From the NCBI RefSeq assembly GCF_963378075.1, contig NZ_OY726394.1, positions 2,232,001 to 2,296,000 of the forward strand: a stretch of 64,000 nt of DNA, in the 5' to 3' direction. A program made the position numbers and the translations under genes. The DNA is from Mycolicibacter sp. MU0083. Its GTDB lineage: Bacteria > Actinomycetota > Actinomycetes > Mycobacteriales > Mycobacteriaceae. This document shows positions 13,844 to 24,741 of the stretch, piece after piece (the stretch's first letter is position 1; each line of letters begins with the position of its first letter). The notes below the pieces were generated by a model. The model made no database searches. It was not told where the DNA came from and was given only the letters and a program-made list of their open reading frames with translations.

Positions 13844-15597
13844 ACAGACCGAGCGGACGCATCCAGCCGGTCGAATCCGTTCCGCTGGTAGACCTCCACG
13901 CAGCTGGAACGGCGGATCTTGCCACTGGTAGTGATCGGGATGGCTCCGGGCGACACCAGGACCAGATCACCGTTGACCAGGCCATGGGCCTTGGACAGCG
14001 CGGTGGTCACCTTGCGTCGAACCTCGGTCAGCCGGTCGGCGACCTCCTCATCGGTGCCCCCCTTGTTCTTGAACTCGGCGATCGTAACAAGTTGCTCGGA
14101 TTCGCCGTTCGGGATGGAAACCGCGGCGACGCGGCCGCCGGTGATCTCCTGAACGGTGGCCTCGATGTCGTCCGGGTAGTGATTACGGCCGTCGACGATC
14201 AGCAGGTCCTTGATCCGTCCGACGATGTAGAGCTCACCGTCGGAGATGACACCGAGGTCACCGGTCTTCAGCCACGGCCCCTGCGGGGTTCCGGGCGACG
14301 GGTCGACCAGCTTGCCGCTGAAGGTGGCCTCGGTGGCCTGCTGGTTGTGCCAGTAGCCGGCGGCGACGTTGGGGCCGTGCGTCCAGATCTCGCCGACGGT
14401 GCCGTCGGGGTTCTCGGTGCAGGTCTCGGGATCCACGATGCGCAGGGTGCAGGCACGGGGAACGCCGCAGCTGACCAGCTCGACGCCACCTTCGGGGCCG
14501 CCCGGCTCGGCCGTGCCGGCCGCCAGCTTGGTGTAGTCGAATCGCGGGGTCGGCGGCCGCATGCCGGGGGTGTTCGACGTGAGGTAGACGCTGGCCTCGG
14601 CCAGACCGTAGCCGGGACGCAGGGCGGCCGGGTCGACATCGAACTTGCTGAAGCGGTCGATGAAGCGCCGCAGCGTGGCGGCATGGATACGCTCGGCACC
14701 CATGCAGTAGGTATGCACGTTGCGCAGGCTGAGTCCGGCCATGTCCTCATCGGAGGTGCGCCGCACGGCCAGCTCGTAGGCGAAGTTCGGGCCGCCGGTG
14801 AAGCCCACCGGAACCTTGGCGACTTCCTGCATCCAGCGGGCGGGCTTGGCCAGGAACGCCATCGGGCTCATGTGGATGGTCGGAACACCCACGACCAGCG
14901 GATAGATGACGGTGCCCAGCAGGCCCAGGTCGTGGTAGAAGGGCATCCACGACACCACGGTGAGACCGGCCGGCGGGAGCCCGTCGGTCAGCGCGAAGGT
15001 GTCCGCGGCCATCTGGCGCATGTTCGACACGGCGTTGGCGTGGGTGACCATGACGCCGGCCGGGGTCCGGGTGGAACCGGAGGTGTACTGCAGGAACGCG
15101 ACCTTGGTCTGCGCGGTGGCGGTGGGTGCGTCCAGCGGCTCGGAGTCGAGGTCGAGCGCGTCGACCTCGATGACCACCGGCGGCTTGCCGCCGAGGTCCT
15201 TGATCGAGGTGGCGATGTCACCGACCGCCGCCGAGGTGGTCAGGATGGCGGCCGGGGTGCTGTCGCGCAGCGCCGCCGAGACCCGCTCGTCGTGGACCCC
15301 GAACATCGGGACCGGCAGCGGCACGGCGATCATGCCGGCCTCCAGCGCACCGTAGAAGCCGACCACGTATTCCAGGCTCTGCGGGGCCAGGATCGCCACC
15401 CGGTCGCCGGGCGAGGCGCAGGTCGCCAGTTCGGCCGCCACCACCCGAACCCGGTTGCGCAGCTGCGACCAGGAGAGGGTCTCGCGGTAGCCGGCGGGGT
15501 CGACGTCGAAGTCGATGAAGGTGTAGGCAGGCTCGTCCGGCCGGTCCCGCTCCAGGTTCGCCAACAGAGTCGGGATGTGCGTTTCGGTTACCGACAT
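13840..15597 (-). CDS. Long-chain fatty acyl-AMP ligase (FAAL), FadD26-like
   Basis: 585 residues, close to the 583 of M. tuberculosis FadD26. It activates a fatty acid as acyl-adenylate and hands it to a PKS acyl carrier domain. Visible motifs are the AMP-binding loop YTSGSTRTPAGV (171-182), YGLAEA, TGDLG, the GRIKDLLIVDGRNHYPDD region and the C-terminal lysine in TSGKIRRS (Lys560). Long colinear identity with FadD26 from memory supports FAAL over acyl-CoA ligase function. I chose the ATG at 15597 because AAGGAG lies just upstream; in-frame codons further upstream add an unconserved extension. It heads the PKS operon and couples by ATGA overlap to the micro-ORF. The obvious acceptor, an N-terminal ACP, is in the second PKS gene downstream. 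Confidence 0.93.
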   Translation of the reverse strand: MSVTETHIPTLLANLERDRPDEPAYTFIDFDVDPAGYRETLSWSQLRNRVRVVAAELATCASPGDRVAILAPQSLEYVVGFYGALEAGMIAVPLPVPMFGVHDERVSAALRDSTPAAILTTSAAVGDIATSIKDLGGKPPVVIEVDALDLDSEPLDAPTATAQTKVAFLQYTSGSTRTPAGVMVTHANAVSNMRQMAADTFALTDGLPPAGLTVVSWMPFYHDLGLLGTVIYPLVVGVPTIHMSPMAFLAKPARWMQEVAKVPVGFTGGPNFAYELAVRRTSDEDMAGLSLRNVHTYCMGAERIHAATLRRFIDRFSKFDVDPAALRPGYGLAEASVYLTSNTPGMRPPTPRFDYTKLAAGTAEPGGPEGGVELVSCGVPRACTLRIVDPETCTENPDGTVGEIWTHGPNVAAGYWHNQQATEATFSGKLVDPSPGTPQGPWLKTGDLGVISDGELYIVGRIKDLLIVDGRNHYPDDIEATVQEITGGRVAAVSIPNGESEQLVTIAEFKNKGGTDEEVADRLTEVRRKVTTALSKAHGLVNGDLVLVSPGAIPITTSGKIRRSSCVEVYQRNGFDRLDASARSV

Positions 15598-16156
15598 AAC
15601 GGTGTCTTCTCCTTGTGCTGTCAGGTCCGCGGACCTCACCGGCTGAGTGCTTCGGCTCCGTCGAGAGTCGTGGTTCGTGCTGTCTGGGCTGACGATTCGA
15701 TTGCGCGTATCCGCTGCGCAACGGAGGTGTGGAATTGGATTAGCGACATTTGGGATGTGCCCCTGCGGGATCAGGCCTTGCGGCACCGGACCTGCTCAGC
15801 TGAAGACGTCAGCCTCACCGCATGCGGGCTTGTCACCCTGCCGGTCCATGGCGGGGGCGGGGTCTGCAAGGCGCCGAGATCGCCCGGCCGATACGGCCAG
15901 AGCGGATGATTCGACCAACGACACGGGTACCCCTTCTGGAATGGATGGAACCTTTCTCAAAACTCCTTGGACCCCGACATCCCAGGTGTTTCCCTCCCGC
16001 GGAGGCTACCACGGACGCGCTGTTGACAGGCAATTTATGGCCTCCGTACAGCAGGAACGCAGCAGACCCGTCATCGTAGTGGAGGAGTCATTCCTGCACC
16101 AGAAGTAACATAGGTACCAACAGGTAATTCACAGCTACGGCCGCGGCGAACCGGTG
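15598..16156. promoter_or_regulatory. 560-bp leader/promoter region of the fadD-PKS operon
   Basis: No convincing gene is present on either strand; the longest open frames lack family resemblance and a ribosome site. In M. tuberculosis a small gene (Rv2929) lies between tesA and fadD26, but I could not recognise a counterpart. Several TANNNT hexamers occur on the minus strand, for example TACGAT near 16074 and TATGTT near 16107, so the start site cannot be fixed. Two direct AGGTA motifs ten bases apart (16112-16116 and 16122-16126) lie close to the tesA end. The length suggests a long untranslated leader or complex promoter. Confidence 0.45.
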
Positions 16157-16873
16157 TCACCGGGGGCAGTATTCGGCGATCTTCTGCTCGATGTCGCCGA
16201 CCAGTTCCGGCAGGTGATCGGTGAGGTAGAAGTGATGCCCGGGCGCGGAGAACACCCGCACCCCGAACGCGCCGGTGGTGCGTTGGGCCCACGGCCCGAC
16301 CTTCTCCTCGGTCGCGACGTCGTCCTCGTCACCGCGGTAGGCGAAAATCGGGCACGACACGCGCGCCTCGGGCGGGCAGTCGTAGTTTGCGATCGCCTTC
16401 AGGCCGCGCAGCGTCGGCAGAATCTTCGCGGCGAACTCCTCGTTCTCCAAGAACTCGGGGTTGACGCCGGTCATGGTGCTCACGGCGTCCAACAGGCCGC
16501 GATCGGACTCGGGAATGTTGTCGTAGCCCGCCCGCCCCGGCGCTCCGGCCGCCGAGATGAACAACGCCGCGATCCGATGCCCGTCGGCCTCGAATCGGCG
16601 TGCCACCTCGAAGGCCAGCAGGGCACCCATGCTGTGACCGAAGAACGCGACGGGGCCGTCGGCCTCGGTCGGCGCGGCCACCGTCTTACAGACCTGATCC
16701 GCGAGGTCTTCGATGCTGGTGAAGGCACCGAGGTCGTGGGTGCCGCCCTTGCCGGGGTATTGCACCCCGATTCGTTTGACGTCGGTGGTGAACGTTTTCG
16801 AGAACGGAACGTAGTACTGCGGCGATCCGCCGGCGTGCGGGAAGATGTAGAGCTTCGGCGTACGGTCAGTCAC
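16157..16873 (-). CDS. tesA: Type II thioesterase, TesA-like
   Basis: 238 residues, alpha/beta hydrolase fold. The nucleophile is Ser81 in FGHSMGALL, an acidic stretch YRGDEDD supplies the Asp, and the catalytic His lies in PGHHFYL (213-214). Type II thioesterases edit or release chains on PKS/NRPS carrier domains; TesA (Rv2928) acts with the PpsA-E/FadD26 machinery and sits directly upstream of it. The same neighbour relation here supports that role. The start is GTG at 16873, preceded by a TAGGGT hexamer 7 nt upstream, so the message is probably leaderless and separate from the fadD operon. The symbol is by similarity and context. Confidence 0.88.
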   Translation of the reverse strand: MTDRTPKLYIFPHAGGSPQYYVPFSKTFTTDVKRIGVQYPGKGGTHDLGAFTSIEDLADQVCKTVAAPTEADGPVAFFGHSMGALLAFEVARRFEADGHRIAALFISAAGAPGRAGYDNIPESDRGLLDAVSTMTGVNPEFLENEEFAAKILPTLRGLKAIANYDCPPEARVSCPIFAYRGDEDDVATEEKVGPWAQRTTGAFGVRVFSAPGHHFYLTDHLPELVGDIEQKIAEYCPR

Positions 16874-16880
16874 CCGGAAA

Positions 16881-16886
16881 ACCCTA
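16881..16886 (-). promoter_or_regulatory. -10 hexamer (TAGGGT) of the thioesterase gene, leaderless layout
   Basis: On the minus strand TAGGGT is followed by 7 nt and then the GTG start at 16873. The spacing puts transcription initiation at or next to the start codon. Confidence 0.5.
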
Positions 16887-16954
16887 GCGGAGCCGGGCGA
16901 AGCAGATCCCCGGTAGCAGCACCGGCGACGCCACCCGCCGCCCGCGTGGGAGTG

Positions 16955-18220
16955 CTAGCCGGTGGCGGCCTCGCGCTCGGCGAACGGCGCCCCCAGCCGC
17001 GGCACCGGGGTGTACCCGCGCCGGCCCGCCTTGGCGACGCCGCGTCGGATCAGTGCCGCGGTCCCGACGAAGCCGGCGTGGTCGATGGCCACGAACGGGG
17101 TCAGCAGCCGGTTGTGCACGAAGCCGATGGCCAGGCCGGAGGCCGGATCCGCCCACCCCATCGAGCCGCCCAGTCCGACGTGCCCGAAACCCGGCAGTAC
17201 CGGGCCGAACGGGATGGAGTGATAGCCCAGATGGAACGCCAGCGGGATACCGACGGTGCGGTCCAATTCCAGTGAGGGCTTACCGGTCAGGCCGGACACC
17301 AGCCGCTGCGACAGCAGTTGCACTCCGTCGAGTCGGCCGCCGTTGGCCAGCGCCCCGTAGAGGCGGGCCAGTCCGCGGGCGGTGGCCACCCCGTTGAGCG
17401 AGGCCGCCTCGGTGTCCAGGAAGGGGATGTCGCCGCGGACGGTGCCCATCACCCCGGGGAAGTAGAAGGCCCCGACTCCCCCGGATCGGCGCATCGCGGC
17501 GACCCGCGGCGCCACCAGGTCGACGACCGGATTGCGCCGGCCGCGCTGCGGCATGATGATCTCGGCGGCGACGGTCGGTGCATCGGCGGGCGGGCGGCCC
17601 AGGTGCAGGCCGTCGGTGTTCAGCGGCCCGGCCAGTTCGGTGCGGAACAGTTCGCGCATGCCCAGTCCGGTCACCGACCGGGCCAGGCCGGAGACCAGCC
17701 AGCCGTAGGTCAGCGCGTGATAGGCGGGTTTGCCGCGCTCGGGTCCCGGCGCGGCGGCCGCCATCCGGGCTTCCATCGTCGTGTGGTCCAGCAGATCGGA
17801 CCTGCCGGCGCCGTTGAGGTGGGTCAGCCCGGCGCGGTGTCCCAGCAGCTCACGCACCGTGATCCCCGCTTTGCCGTTCGCCGCGAACTCCGGCCAGTAC
17901 CGAGCCACCGGTGTGTCGTAGTCGAGCAGGCCGCGGTCGACCAGGCGATGGATCACCGTCGAGGCCGCGCCCTTGGTGGCCGAGAACACCATGGCGCCGG
18001 TATCCGCCGACCAGGGCACCTGCCCCGCCCGGTCCGACCACCCGGTCCACACGTCCACCACCGGCTCACCGTGGAGGTAGACCGCCAATGCCCCGCCGCC
18101 GAAGCGGCGGCCCGGGAACGCGGCGGCGAACGCTCGCACCGCGCAGGCGAAATGCGGGTCGGCGGCGCCGTGCACATGTGCCGGGAGTCCGGTCTCGCGA
18201 ACGTCGACAGGCTGTGTCAT
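16955..18220 (-). CDS. lipL: Serine hydrolase of the beta-lactamase/esterase family VIII type (LipL-like)
   Basis: 421 residues, close to M. tuberculosis LipL (Rv1497). The S-x-x-K motif is SATK with Ser80 and Lys83, followed by a Tyr-containing motif (TYGW, Tyr172) and a late HVGLGG segment in place of the KTG motif of true beta-lactamases. The family contains esterases and penicillin-binding-like hydrolases, and the natural substrate is unknown. No signal peptide is evident. It lies next to meaB, which matches the mycobacterial gene order. A TAGATT hexamer 7 nt before the ATG suggests a leaderless transcript. Confidence 0.87.
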   Translation of the reverse strand: MTQPVDVRETGLPAHVHGAADPHFACAVRAFAAAFPGRRFGGGALAVYLHGEPVVDVWTGWSDRAGQVPWSADTGAMVFSATKGAASTVIHRLVDRGLLDYDTPVARYWPEFAANGKAGITVRELLGHRAGLTHLNGAGRSDLLDHTTMEARMAAAAPGPERGKPAYHALTYGWLVSGLARSVTGLGMRELFRTELAGPLNTDGLHLGRPPADAPTVAAEIIMPQRGRRNPVVDLVAPRVAAMRRSGGVGAFYFPGVMGTVRGDIPFLDTEAASLNGVATARGLARLYGALANGGRLDGVQLLSQRLVSGLTGKPSLELDRTVGIPLAFHLGYHSIPFGPVLPGFGHVGLGGSMGWADPASGLAIGFVHNRLLTPFVAIDHAGFVGTAALIRRGVAKAGRRGYTPVPRLGAPFAEREAATG

Positions 18221-18227
18221 GGCTCAC

Positions 18228-18233
18228 AATCTA
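18228..18233 (-). promoter_or_regulatory. -10 hexamer (TAGATT) of lipL, leaderless layout
   Basis: The minus strand reads TAGATT, 7 nt, then the ATG at 18220. It fits the mycobacterial TANNNT consensus; no convincing -35 element was seen. Confidence 0.5.
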
Positions 18234-18291
18234 CCGGGGCCGGAACTGCGCCCGTAAGTCGGCTTACCGAATCGAGACGGTCGGCACCGCT

Positions 18292-19281
18292 TCAGTCCCA
18301 GATCGTTTCGAGGATTCGCTGCGACGCCAGCGCCGGGGTCAACTCCCCGTCGAGCACCTGCCGCTCCACCTCGGCGCGCACCTCGCGCACCGCCGAATCG
18401 GCGAACGCGCGCTCCAGGATCGCGTCCTGGACCAGTTGCCGGGTCCAGTCCACCTGCTGCGCCCGGCGGCGGGCCTCGAACTGACCGGCGTCGATCAGTG
18501 TCTGCCGATGCCGTTCCACCGTCTCCCAGACTTCCGCCAGGCCGGTCCCTTCAAGGGCGCTCATCGTCAAAACCGGTGGCCGCCAGAGCGTTTCACGCGG
18601 ATAGATGAGGCGCAGCGCGGTCGTCAGCTCCCGTGCCGCCAGCCGCGCCTCGGCGAGGTGATTACCGTCGGCCTTGTTGACCACCACCAGGTCGGCTAGT
18701 TCGAGGACACCCTTCTTGATGCCCTGCAGTTGGTCGCCGGTGCGGGCCAACGTCAGGAAGACGAAGGTGTCCACCATGTTGGCCACCGTGACCTCGGATT
18801 GGCCGACGCCGACGGTCTCGATCAGGATCACATCGAACCCGGCGGCCTCCAGCAGCACCACGGTCTCGCGGGTGGCCTTGGCGACCCCGCCCAGGGTCCC
18901 CGAGGTCGGCGACGGCCGGATGTAGGCCCGCTCATGGGTGCCCAACCGCTGCATCCGGGTCTTGTCACCGAGGATGGAACCCCCGGTGCGCGTCGACGAC
19001 GGATCGACCGCGAGCACCGCCACCCGGTAGCCCTGTTCGATCAGGTGCATTCCGAGGGCTTCGATGGTGGTCGACTTGCCCACACCGGGAACACCGGTGA
19101 TGCCCACCCGGCGGGCGCCGCCGGCATCGGGCAACAGTGCCAACAGCAGCTCTTGGGCCTGCCGCCGGTGGTCGGCGCGGGTGGACTCCACCAGCGTGAT
19201 CGCGCGGGGCAGTGCGGCACGGTCACCGGAGCGCACCGCCGCGGCCAACTGGACTACGGCGTCGGACACGTTGTCGGCCAT
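18292..19281 (-). CDS. meaB: Methylmalonyl-CoA mutase-associated G3E GTPase MeaB
   Basis: 329 residues. The P-loop GVPGVGKS lies at 63-70, followed by VDPSS and ETVGVGQSE switch segments and an NKAD guanine-specificity motif, all typical of MeaB/ArgK GTPases. These proteins chaperone adenosylcobalamin loading and protect methylmalonyl-CoA mutase. The ATG immediately follows the mutB stop (TAG then ATG), so the three genes form one tightly coupled unit. In M. tuberculosis H37Rv the mazEF4 toxin-antitoxin pair lies between mutB and this gene; nothing intervenes here. Confidence 0.95.
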   Translation of the reverse strand: MADNVSDAVVQLAAAVRSGDRAALPRAITLVESTRADHRRQAQELLLALLPDAGGARRVGITGVPGVGKSTTIEALGMHLIEQGYRVAVLAVDPSSTRTGGSILGDKTRMQRLGTHERAYIRPSPTSGTLGGVAKATRETVVLLEAAGFDVILIETVGVGQSEVTVANMVDTFVFLTLARTGDQLQGIKKGVLELADLVVVNKADGNHLAEARLAARELTTALRLIYPRETLWRPPVLTMSALEGTGLAEVWETVERHRQTLIDAGQFEARRRAQQVDWTRQLVQDAILERAFADSAVREVRAEVERQVLDGELTPALASQRILETIWD

Positions 19282-21570
<2,289 letters not shown>

Positions 21571-21575
21571 GGTTC

Positions 21576-23498
21576 TCAGGCCCCCAATCGGGTCAGTAAG
21601 TCCGACAAAGCCTGCACCGCATCGATTTTCATGGTCAGGTAGTCGTCCGGTCGTGGATCGGTCTCGGCGTTGCCGCTCAGCGCAGCAGCCGGTCCGGCCA
21701 GATAGATCCGGCCGACGCCCGCGGTGCGGGCGGCGCCGATGACCGCAGCCGCTTCGGCACCGTAGCGGGCGTCGCTGCCACACAGCACCGCCACCTCGGG
21801 TGTGCCGGCCTCGGCGATCACGGCCGCGACCCGCTCGGCGTCCACCGTGCCGGGGTTGATCACGGCGATACCGCCCGAGGCCAACAGGTTGGCGGCGAAG
21901 GTGGTCCGGATGTTGTGCTCGGCCATCGGCCCCAGCGGCAGCAGCAACACCTGCGGCCGGGCACCGGTGCGGGCCAGGAAGGCGTCCGAACGGTCGCGCA
22001 GTGCCTCGAACGCCGCGGCGTAACGGTGCAGGCCGGTCGCGGGTGTTGCAGTGGCCGACGGCGGCAGCGGTGCCTCGTCGAGGTTCGGGAACTCGTTGAC
22101 GCCGGTGATCGCGGTGCGCCGATGGGCGATGTCGGCGGCGCGGGCGGCGGCGAACTCGGCGATGCGCTCGCCGATGTGCGTCCGGGCGGCGTCGAATCCG
22201 CCGAGCGCGGCGATCTTCTCGAGCTCCTGGAACTGCCGCCACGCCTGCTGCGCCAGTTTCTCGGTGAGGTCCTCGATGAACCAGGATCCGCCGCCGGGGT
22301 CGAGCACCCGGCCCAGGTGCGACTCCTCGAGCAGCAACAGTTGGGTGTTGCGTGCGATCCGGCGGGAGAAGGTCGCCGCGGTGCCGGGCTGGCCTCCCTC
22401 GATCACCGTGTCGAACGGCCACACCAGCACGGTGTCGGCGCCACCGACACCGGCGCCGAAGGCGGCCAGCGTGGTGCGCAGCATATTCACCCACGGGTCA
22501 CGCTGCGTCATCATCGCCAGCGACGTCTCGGCGTGCACGATCGCGGCGCCGGCGTCCGGTGCCCCGGCCACCTCGGCGACCCGCGCCCACAACTGCCGTA
22601 GCGCACGCACTTTGGCGATCGTGCCGAACTGGTCGTCGTCGGCGGCCACCCGGAAGCTGATCTGGCCCGCCGCATCGGCGACCGACATCCCGGCCTCGGT
22701 GAGCAGTCGCAGATAGGCCACCGCCGCGGCGAGCGCGCCGGAGAGCTCTCCCGCCGCACCGGCGCCGAGGTTGTGCAGCGCCGGGCCGTTGACCGCGATC
22801 GAACGCACCCCGCGCCGACCGGCGATCCGGACGGCCACCGCGACCACCTCGTCGACCGACGGGGCGGCCAGCCCGGCCAGCGCCGCGGTCAGCGGGTCGG
22901 CGCCGAGGTCGACCGAGAGATTGGTGCGGTTCTCGGGGGCCAGTCCGTCGACCAGCGTCAGCAGGGTGTCGGCCGCGGCGGTGTAGTCGCCGGCGCCCGC
23001 ACCGTCCAGCAGCACCGGCACCAGGTCCAGGTAGACCCCGTCGAAGACCCGGCCCAACTCGGCCGCGGGAACCCCGGCGTCGCCCACCCGCAGCGTCAGG
23101 GCGCTGGCGCCGTCGAGCATGCCGGCCAGTACCGCGGCATTGGTGTCGGCGCCCGAACCCGGCCCGCCCGCCGGGAATACCTCGGCGACCTTCCAGCCGC
23201 TGTTGACGTCCCGCAGCGCGTCGGCGCCGCGCACGTAGGGCCACTGCCCCGGCAGCGGCTGCTCGGGCAGCCCGTCGATGGCGGTGTAGAGCGCGTGGAT
23301 GGCGAATCCGTCCGGCCCGCCGACCGGGGTGTCCAGCAGCCGCTCCGGTTCGCCGCCGGTCTCGTTCTCAATGTCGGCCGGCTCACGTCGCGAACTCTTC
23401 GCCAGCACCCCGGCCACCCCGGAACGCCAGCGGGCGCGGGCCTGCTCGAGTTCGGCGGATACCTCTACTGACACCGGCAACTCCTGATTGTTACTCAT
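21576..23498 (-). CDS. mutA: Methylmalonyl-CoA mutase small (non-catalytic) subunit
   Basis: 640 residues. Paralogous to MutB in its barrel domain and with a degenerate cobalamin domain, as in actinobacterial heterodimeric mutases. It is the first gene of mutA-mutB-meaB. The start [11 protein letters not shown] was chosen at the ATG 23498; the frame continues upstream only into sequence without homology. The start codon is embedded in a 12-bp palindrome and is followed upstream by an inverted repeat, so initiation may be controlled there. Function rests on the family and the operon. Confidence 0.95.
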   Translation of the reverse strand: MSNNQELPVSVEVSAELEQARARWRSGVAGVLAKSSRREPADIENETGGEPERLLDTPVGGPDGFAIHALYTAIDGLPEQPLPGQWPYVRGADALRDVNSGWKVAEVFPAGGPGSGADTNAAVLAGMLDGASALTLRVGDAGVPAAELGRVFDGVYLDLVPVLLDGAGAGDYTAAADTLLTLVDGLAPENRTNLSVDLGADPLTAALAGLAAPSVDEVVAVAVRIAGRRGVRSIAVNGPALHNLGAGAAGELSGALAAAVAYLRLLTEAGMSVADAAGQISFRVAADDDQFGTIAKVRALRQLWARVAEVAGAPDAGAAIVHAETSLAMMTQRDPWVNMLRTTLAAFGAGVGGADTVLVWPFDTVIEGGQPGTAATFSRRIARNTQLLLLEESHLGRVLDPGGGSWFIEDLTEKLAQQAWRQFQELEKIAALGGFDAARTHIGERIAEFAAARAADIAHRRTAITGVNEFPNLDEAPLPPSATATPATGLHRYAAAFEALRDRSDAFLARTGARPQVLLLPLGPMAEHNIRTTFAANLLASGGIAVINPGTVDAERVAAVIAEAGTPEVAVLCGSDARYGAEAAAVIGAARTAGVGRIYLAGPAAALSGNAETDPRPDDYLTMKIDAVQALSDLLTRLGA

Positions 23499-23521
23499 GA
23501 GTAGCGGATACCGCGCTACTC
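23492..23521. promoter_or_regulatory. Palindrome and inverted repeat over the mutA start
   Basis: The perfect 12-bp palindrome tactcatgagta (23492-23503) includes the mutA ATG. It overlaps an inverted repeat with 8-bp arms gagtagcg (23499-23506) and cgctactc (23514-23521). Three related GAGTA/TACTC units in 30 bp look like a repressor site or an RNA structure controlling mutA. The cognate factor is unknown. Confidence 0.45.
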
Positions 23522-23626
23522 GACGTGTGTTAACCAGGCTAAATGATGGCGGTCGCGTGTTGCGGCGCAGGTGCGCCGAGCGGGGAAACGCCATCGGAAC
23601 GACGTGAGGCGTTAACCCGGGGCCCG

Positions 23627-23632
23627 TAGTCT
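23627..23632 (+). promoter_or_regulatory. -10 hexamer (TAGTCT) of the VTT-domain gene
   Basis: TAGTCT lies 8 nt before GTG 23641 and fits TANNNT with a leaderless start. It favours GTG 23641 over the adjacent ATG 23644. Confidence 0.4.
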
Positions 23633-23640
23633 TGAAACCC

Positions 23641-24417
23641 GTGATGCCCGATGCGACCCGTATTCCGCAGCTGCTGCGCGACACCGGGATCGCGTTCGCG
23701 GCCGGCGCGCGCCAGGTGCCGCTGTGGCGTCTGGCGGCGACGACCGCGGCGGTACTGCTTCTGATCGGGGTGGCCCTGCTGGTACCGGTGCCGACCGCCG
23801 TGCAGTTGCGGGACTGGGCCCAGGCGTTGGGGCCGTGGTTCCCGCCGGCGTTTCTGGTCGCGCACACGCTGGTGACGGTGTTCCCGTTTCCGCGGACCGC
23901 ATTCACCCTGGCGGCCGGTCTGCTGTTCGGGCCCTGGCTGGGTGTCGCGCTGGCCGTGGGGGCCAGCGCCCTCAGCGCGATCGCCGTCCTGGTGCTGATG
24001 CGGGTGTTCGGTTGGCAGTTGAGCCGGGTGATGCGGCATCCGAAGCTCGAAGCGCTCGACGCCCGGTTGCGCGAGCGCGGTTGGCCGGCGGTGATCTCGC
24101 TGCGGCTGATCCCGGCGATCCCGTTCTCGGTGATCAACTATGCCGCCGGGGCTTCGGCGGTGCGGCTACTGCCCTACACGGTGGCGACGCTGGTGGGACT
24201 GCTGCCCGGCACCATCGCGGTGGTGGTGCTCGGCGACGCCATGACCGGCACGGTGAGCCCGCTGTTGTTCGTCGTCTCGGCGTGCACCGCGACCGTCGGG
24301 GTGGCGTTGTTGGCCTACGAGGTTCGGGTGCACCGCCGTGACCGACGTGCCGCCGGTAGTTCGCACCGCGACGTCCCCGACACGCCCGCGGCATCAGGCG
24401 TACCTTGCAACAGGTAA
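23641..24417 (+). CDS. TVP38/TMEM64 (VTT/SNARE-associated) family membrane protein
   Basis: 258 residues, corresponding to Rv1491c. Several hydrophobic helices flank the conserved VTT-domain features: VFPFPRTAFTLAAGLLFGPWLG and, later, AVISLRLIPAIPFSVINYAAG with the characteristic R-L-x-P-x-x-P-F. Family members are integral membrane proteins linked to lipid handling or membrane homeostasis in other organisms; the mycobacterial role is not established. It is divergent from mutA and its 3' end reaches into the control region of feoA. The start could be ATG 23644. Confidence 0.85.
   Translation: MMPDATRIPQLLRDTGIAFAAGARQVPLWRLAATTAAVLLLIGVALLVPVPTAVQLRDWAQALGPWFPPAFLVAHTLVTVFPFPRTAFTLAAGLLFGPWLGVALAVGASALSAIAVLVLMRVFGWQLSRVMRHPKLEALDARLRERGWPAVISLRLIPAIPFSVINYAAGASAVRLLPYTVATLVGLLPGTIAVVVLGDAMTGTVSPLLFVVSACTATVGVALLAYEVRVHRRDRRAAGSSHRDVPDTPAASGVPCNR
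24402..24417. promoter_or_regulatory. ACCT-N8-AGGT type inverted repeat before feoA
   Basis: The segment taccttgcaacaggta has 5-bp arms TACCT/AGGTA 24 bp before the feoA ATG, overlapping the stop of the VTT gene. The ACCT...AGGT polarity resembles MerR-family operators rather than IdeR/DtxR sites. No -10 hexamer could be fixed. The assignment is tentative. Confidence 0.3.
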
Positions 24418-24441
24418 GTGCAACCGACATGAGGGCGTCCG

Positions 24442-24741
24442 ATGCGCAGACGACGGCGATCATCGCCTCGATCCGGGCCGGCGACCGTGCTGGCCGATAT
24501 CGCTCCCGGTAGCCGGGCGGTCATCACCGGCGCCGTGCCGCATGCCCCCGAGGTGGTGGCGAACCGGTTGCAGCAACTGGGATTCCGTGCGGACAGCGTT
24601 GTCGAGGTGATCCGCCGGGCGCCGCTGGGCGACCCGACGGTCTACCGGGTGCAGGACACCGAGTTCTGCCTTCGCCGCCGGGAGGCCCGGCTCATCGAGG
24701 TCGACGCGGAACCGGTCCGGCCGGCCCCGGGACAGCCATGA
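24442..24741 (+). CDS. feoA: FeoA-like ferrous iron transport accessory protein
   Basis: 99 residues. A small SH3-like protein with the FeoA pattern: LADIAPGSRAVITG, RLQQLGFRADSVVEVIRRAPLGDPTVYRVQDTEFCLRRREA. FeoA modulates the FeoB GTP-dependent Fe(II) importer. Its stop overlaps the feoB start (ATGA), so the two are coupled. An N-terminal Arg-rich stretch may be untranslated if the in-frame GTG at 24487 is the true start. M. tuberculosis lacks a Feo system at this place, so the feo genes look like an accessory insertion. Confidence 0.88.
   Translation: MRRRRRSSPRSGPATVLADIAPGSRAVITGAVPHAPEVVANRLQQLGFRADSVVEVIRRAPLGDPTVYRVQDTEFCLRRREARLIEVDAEPVRPAPGQP

Noticed and set aside
10881..13931. 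1016-codon open frame on the plus strand
   Set aside because: Same explanation in the second copy of the repeat; the minus strand has full PKS motifs.
15647..16108. Possible small gene between tesA and fadD (Rv2929-like)
   Set aside because: The frames on either strand lack start context and recognisable similarity.
16955..18220. True class C beta-lactamase
   Set aside because: SxxK is present, but the KTG motif and signal peptide are absent; LipL-type hydrolase fits better.
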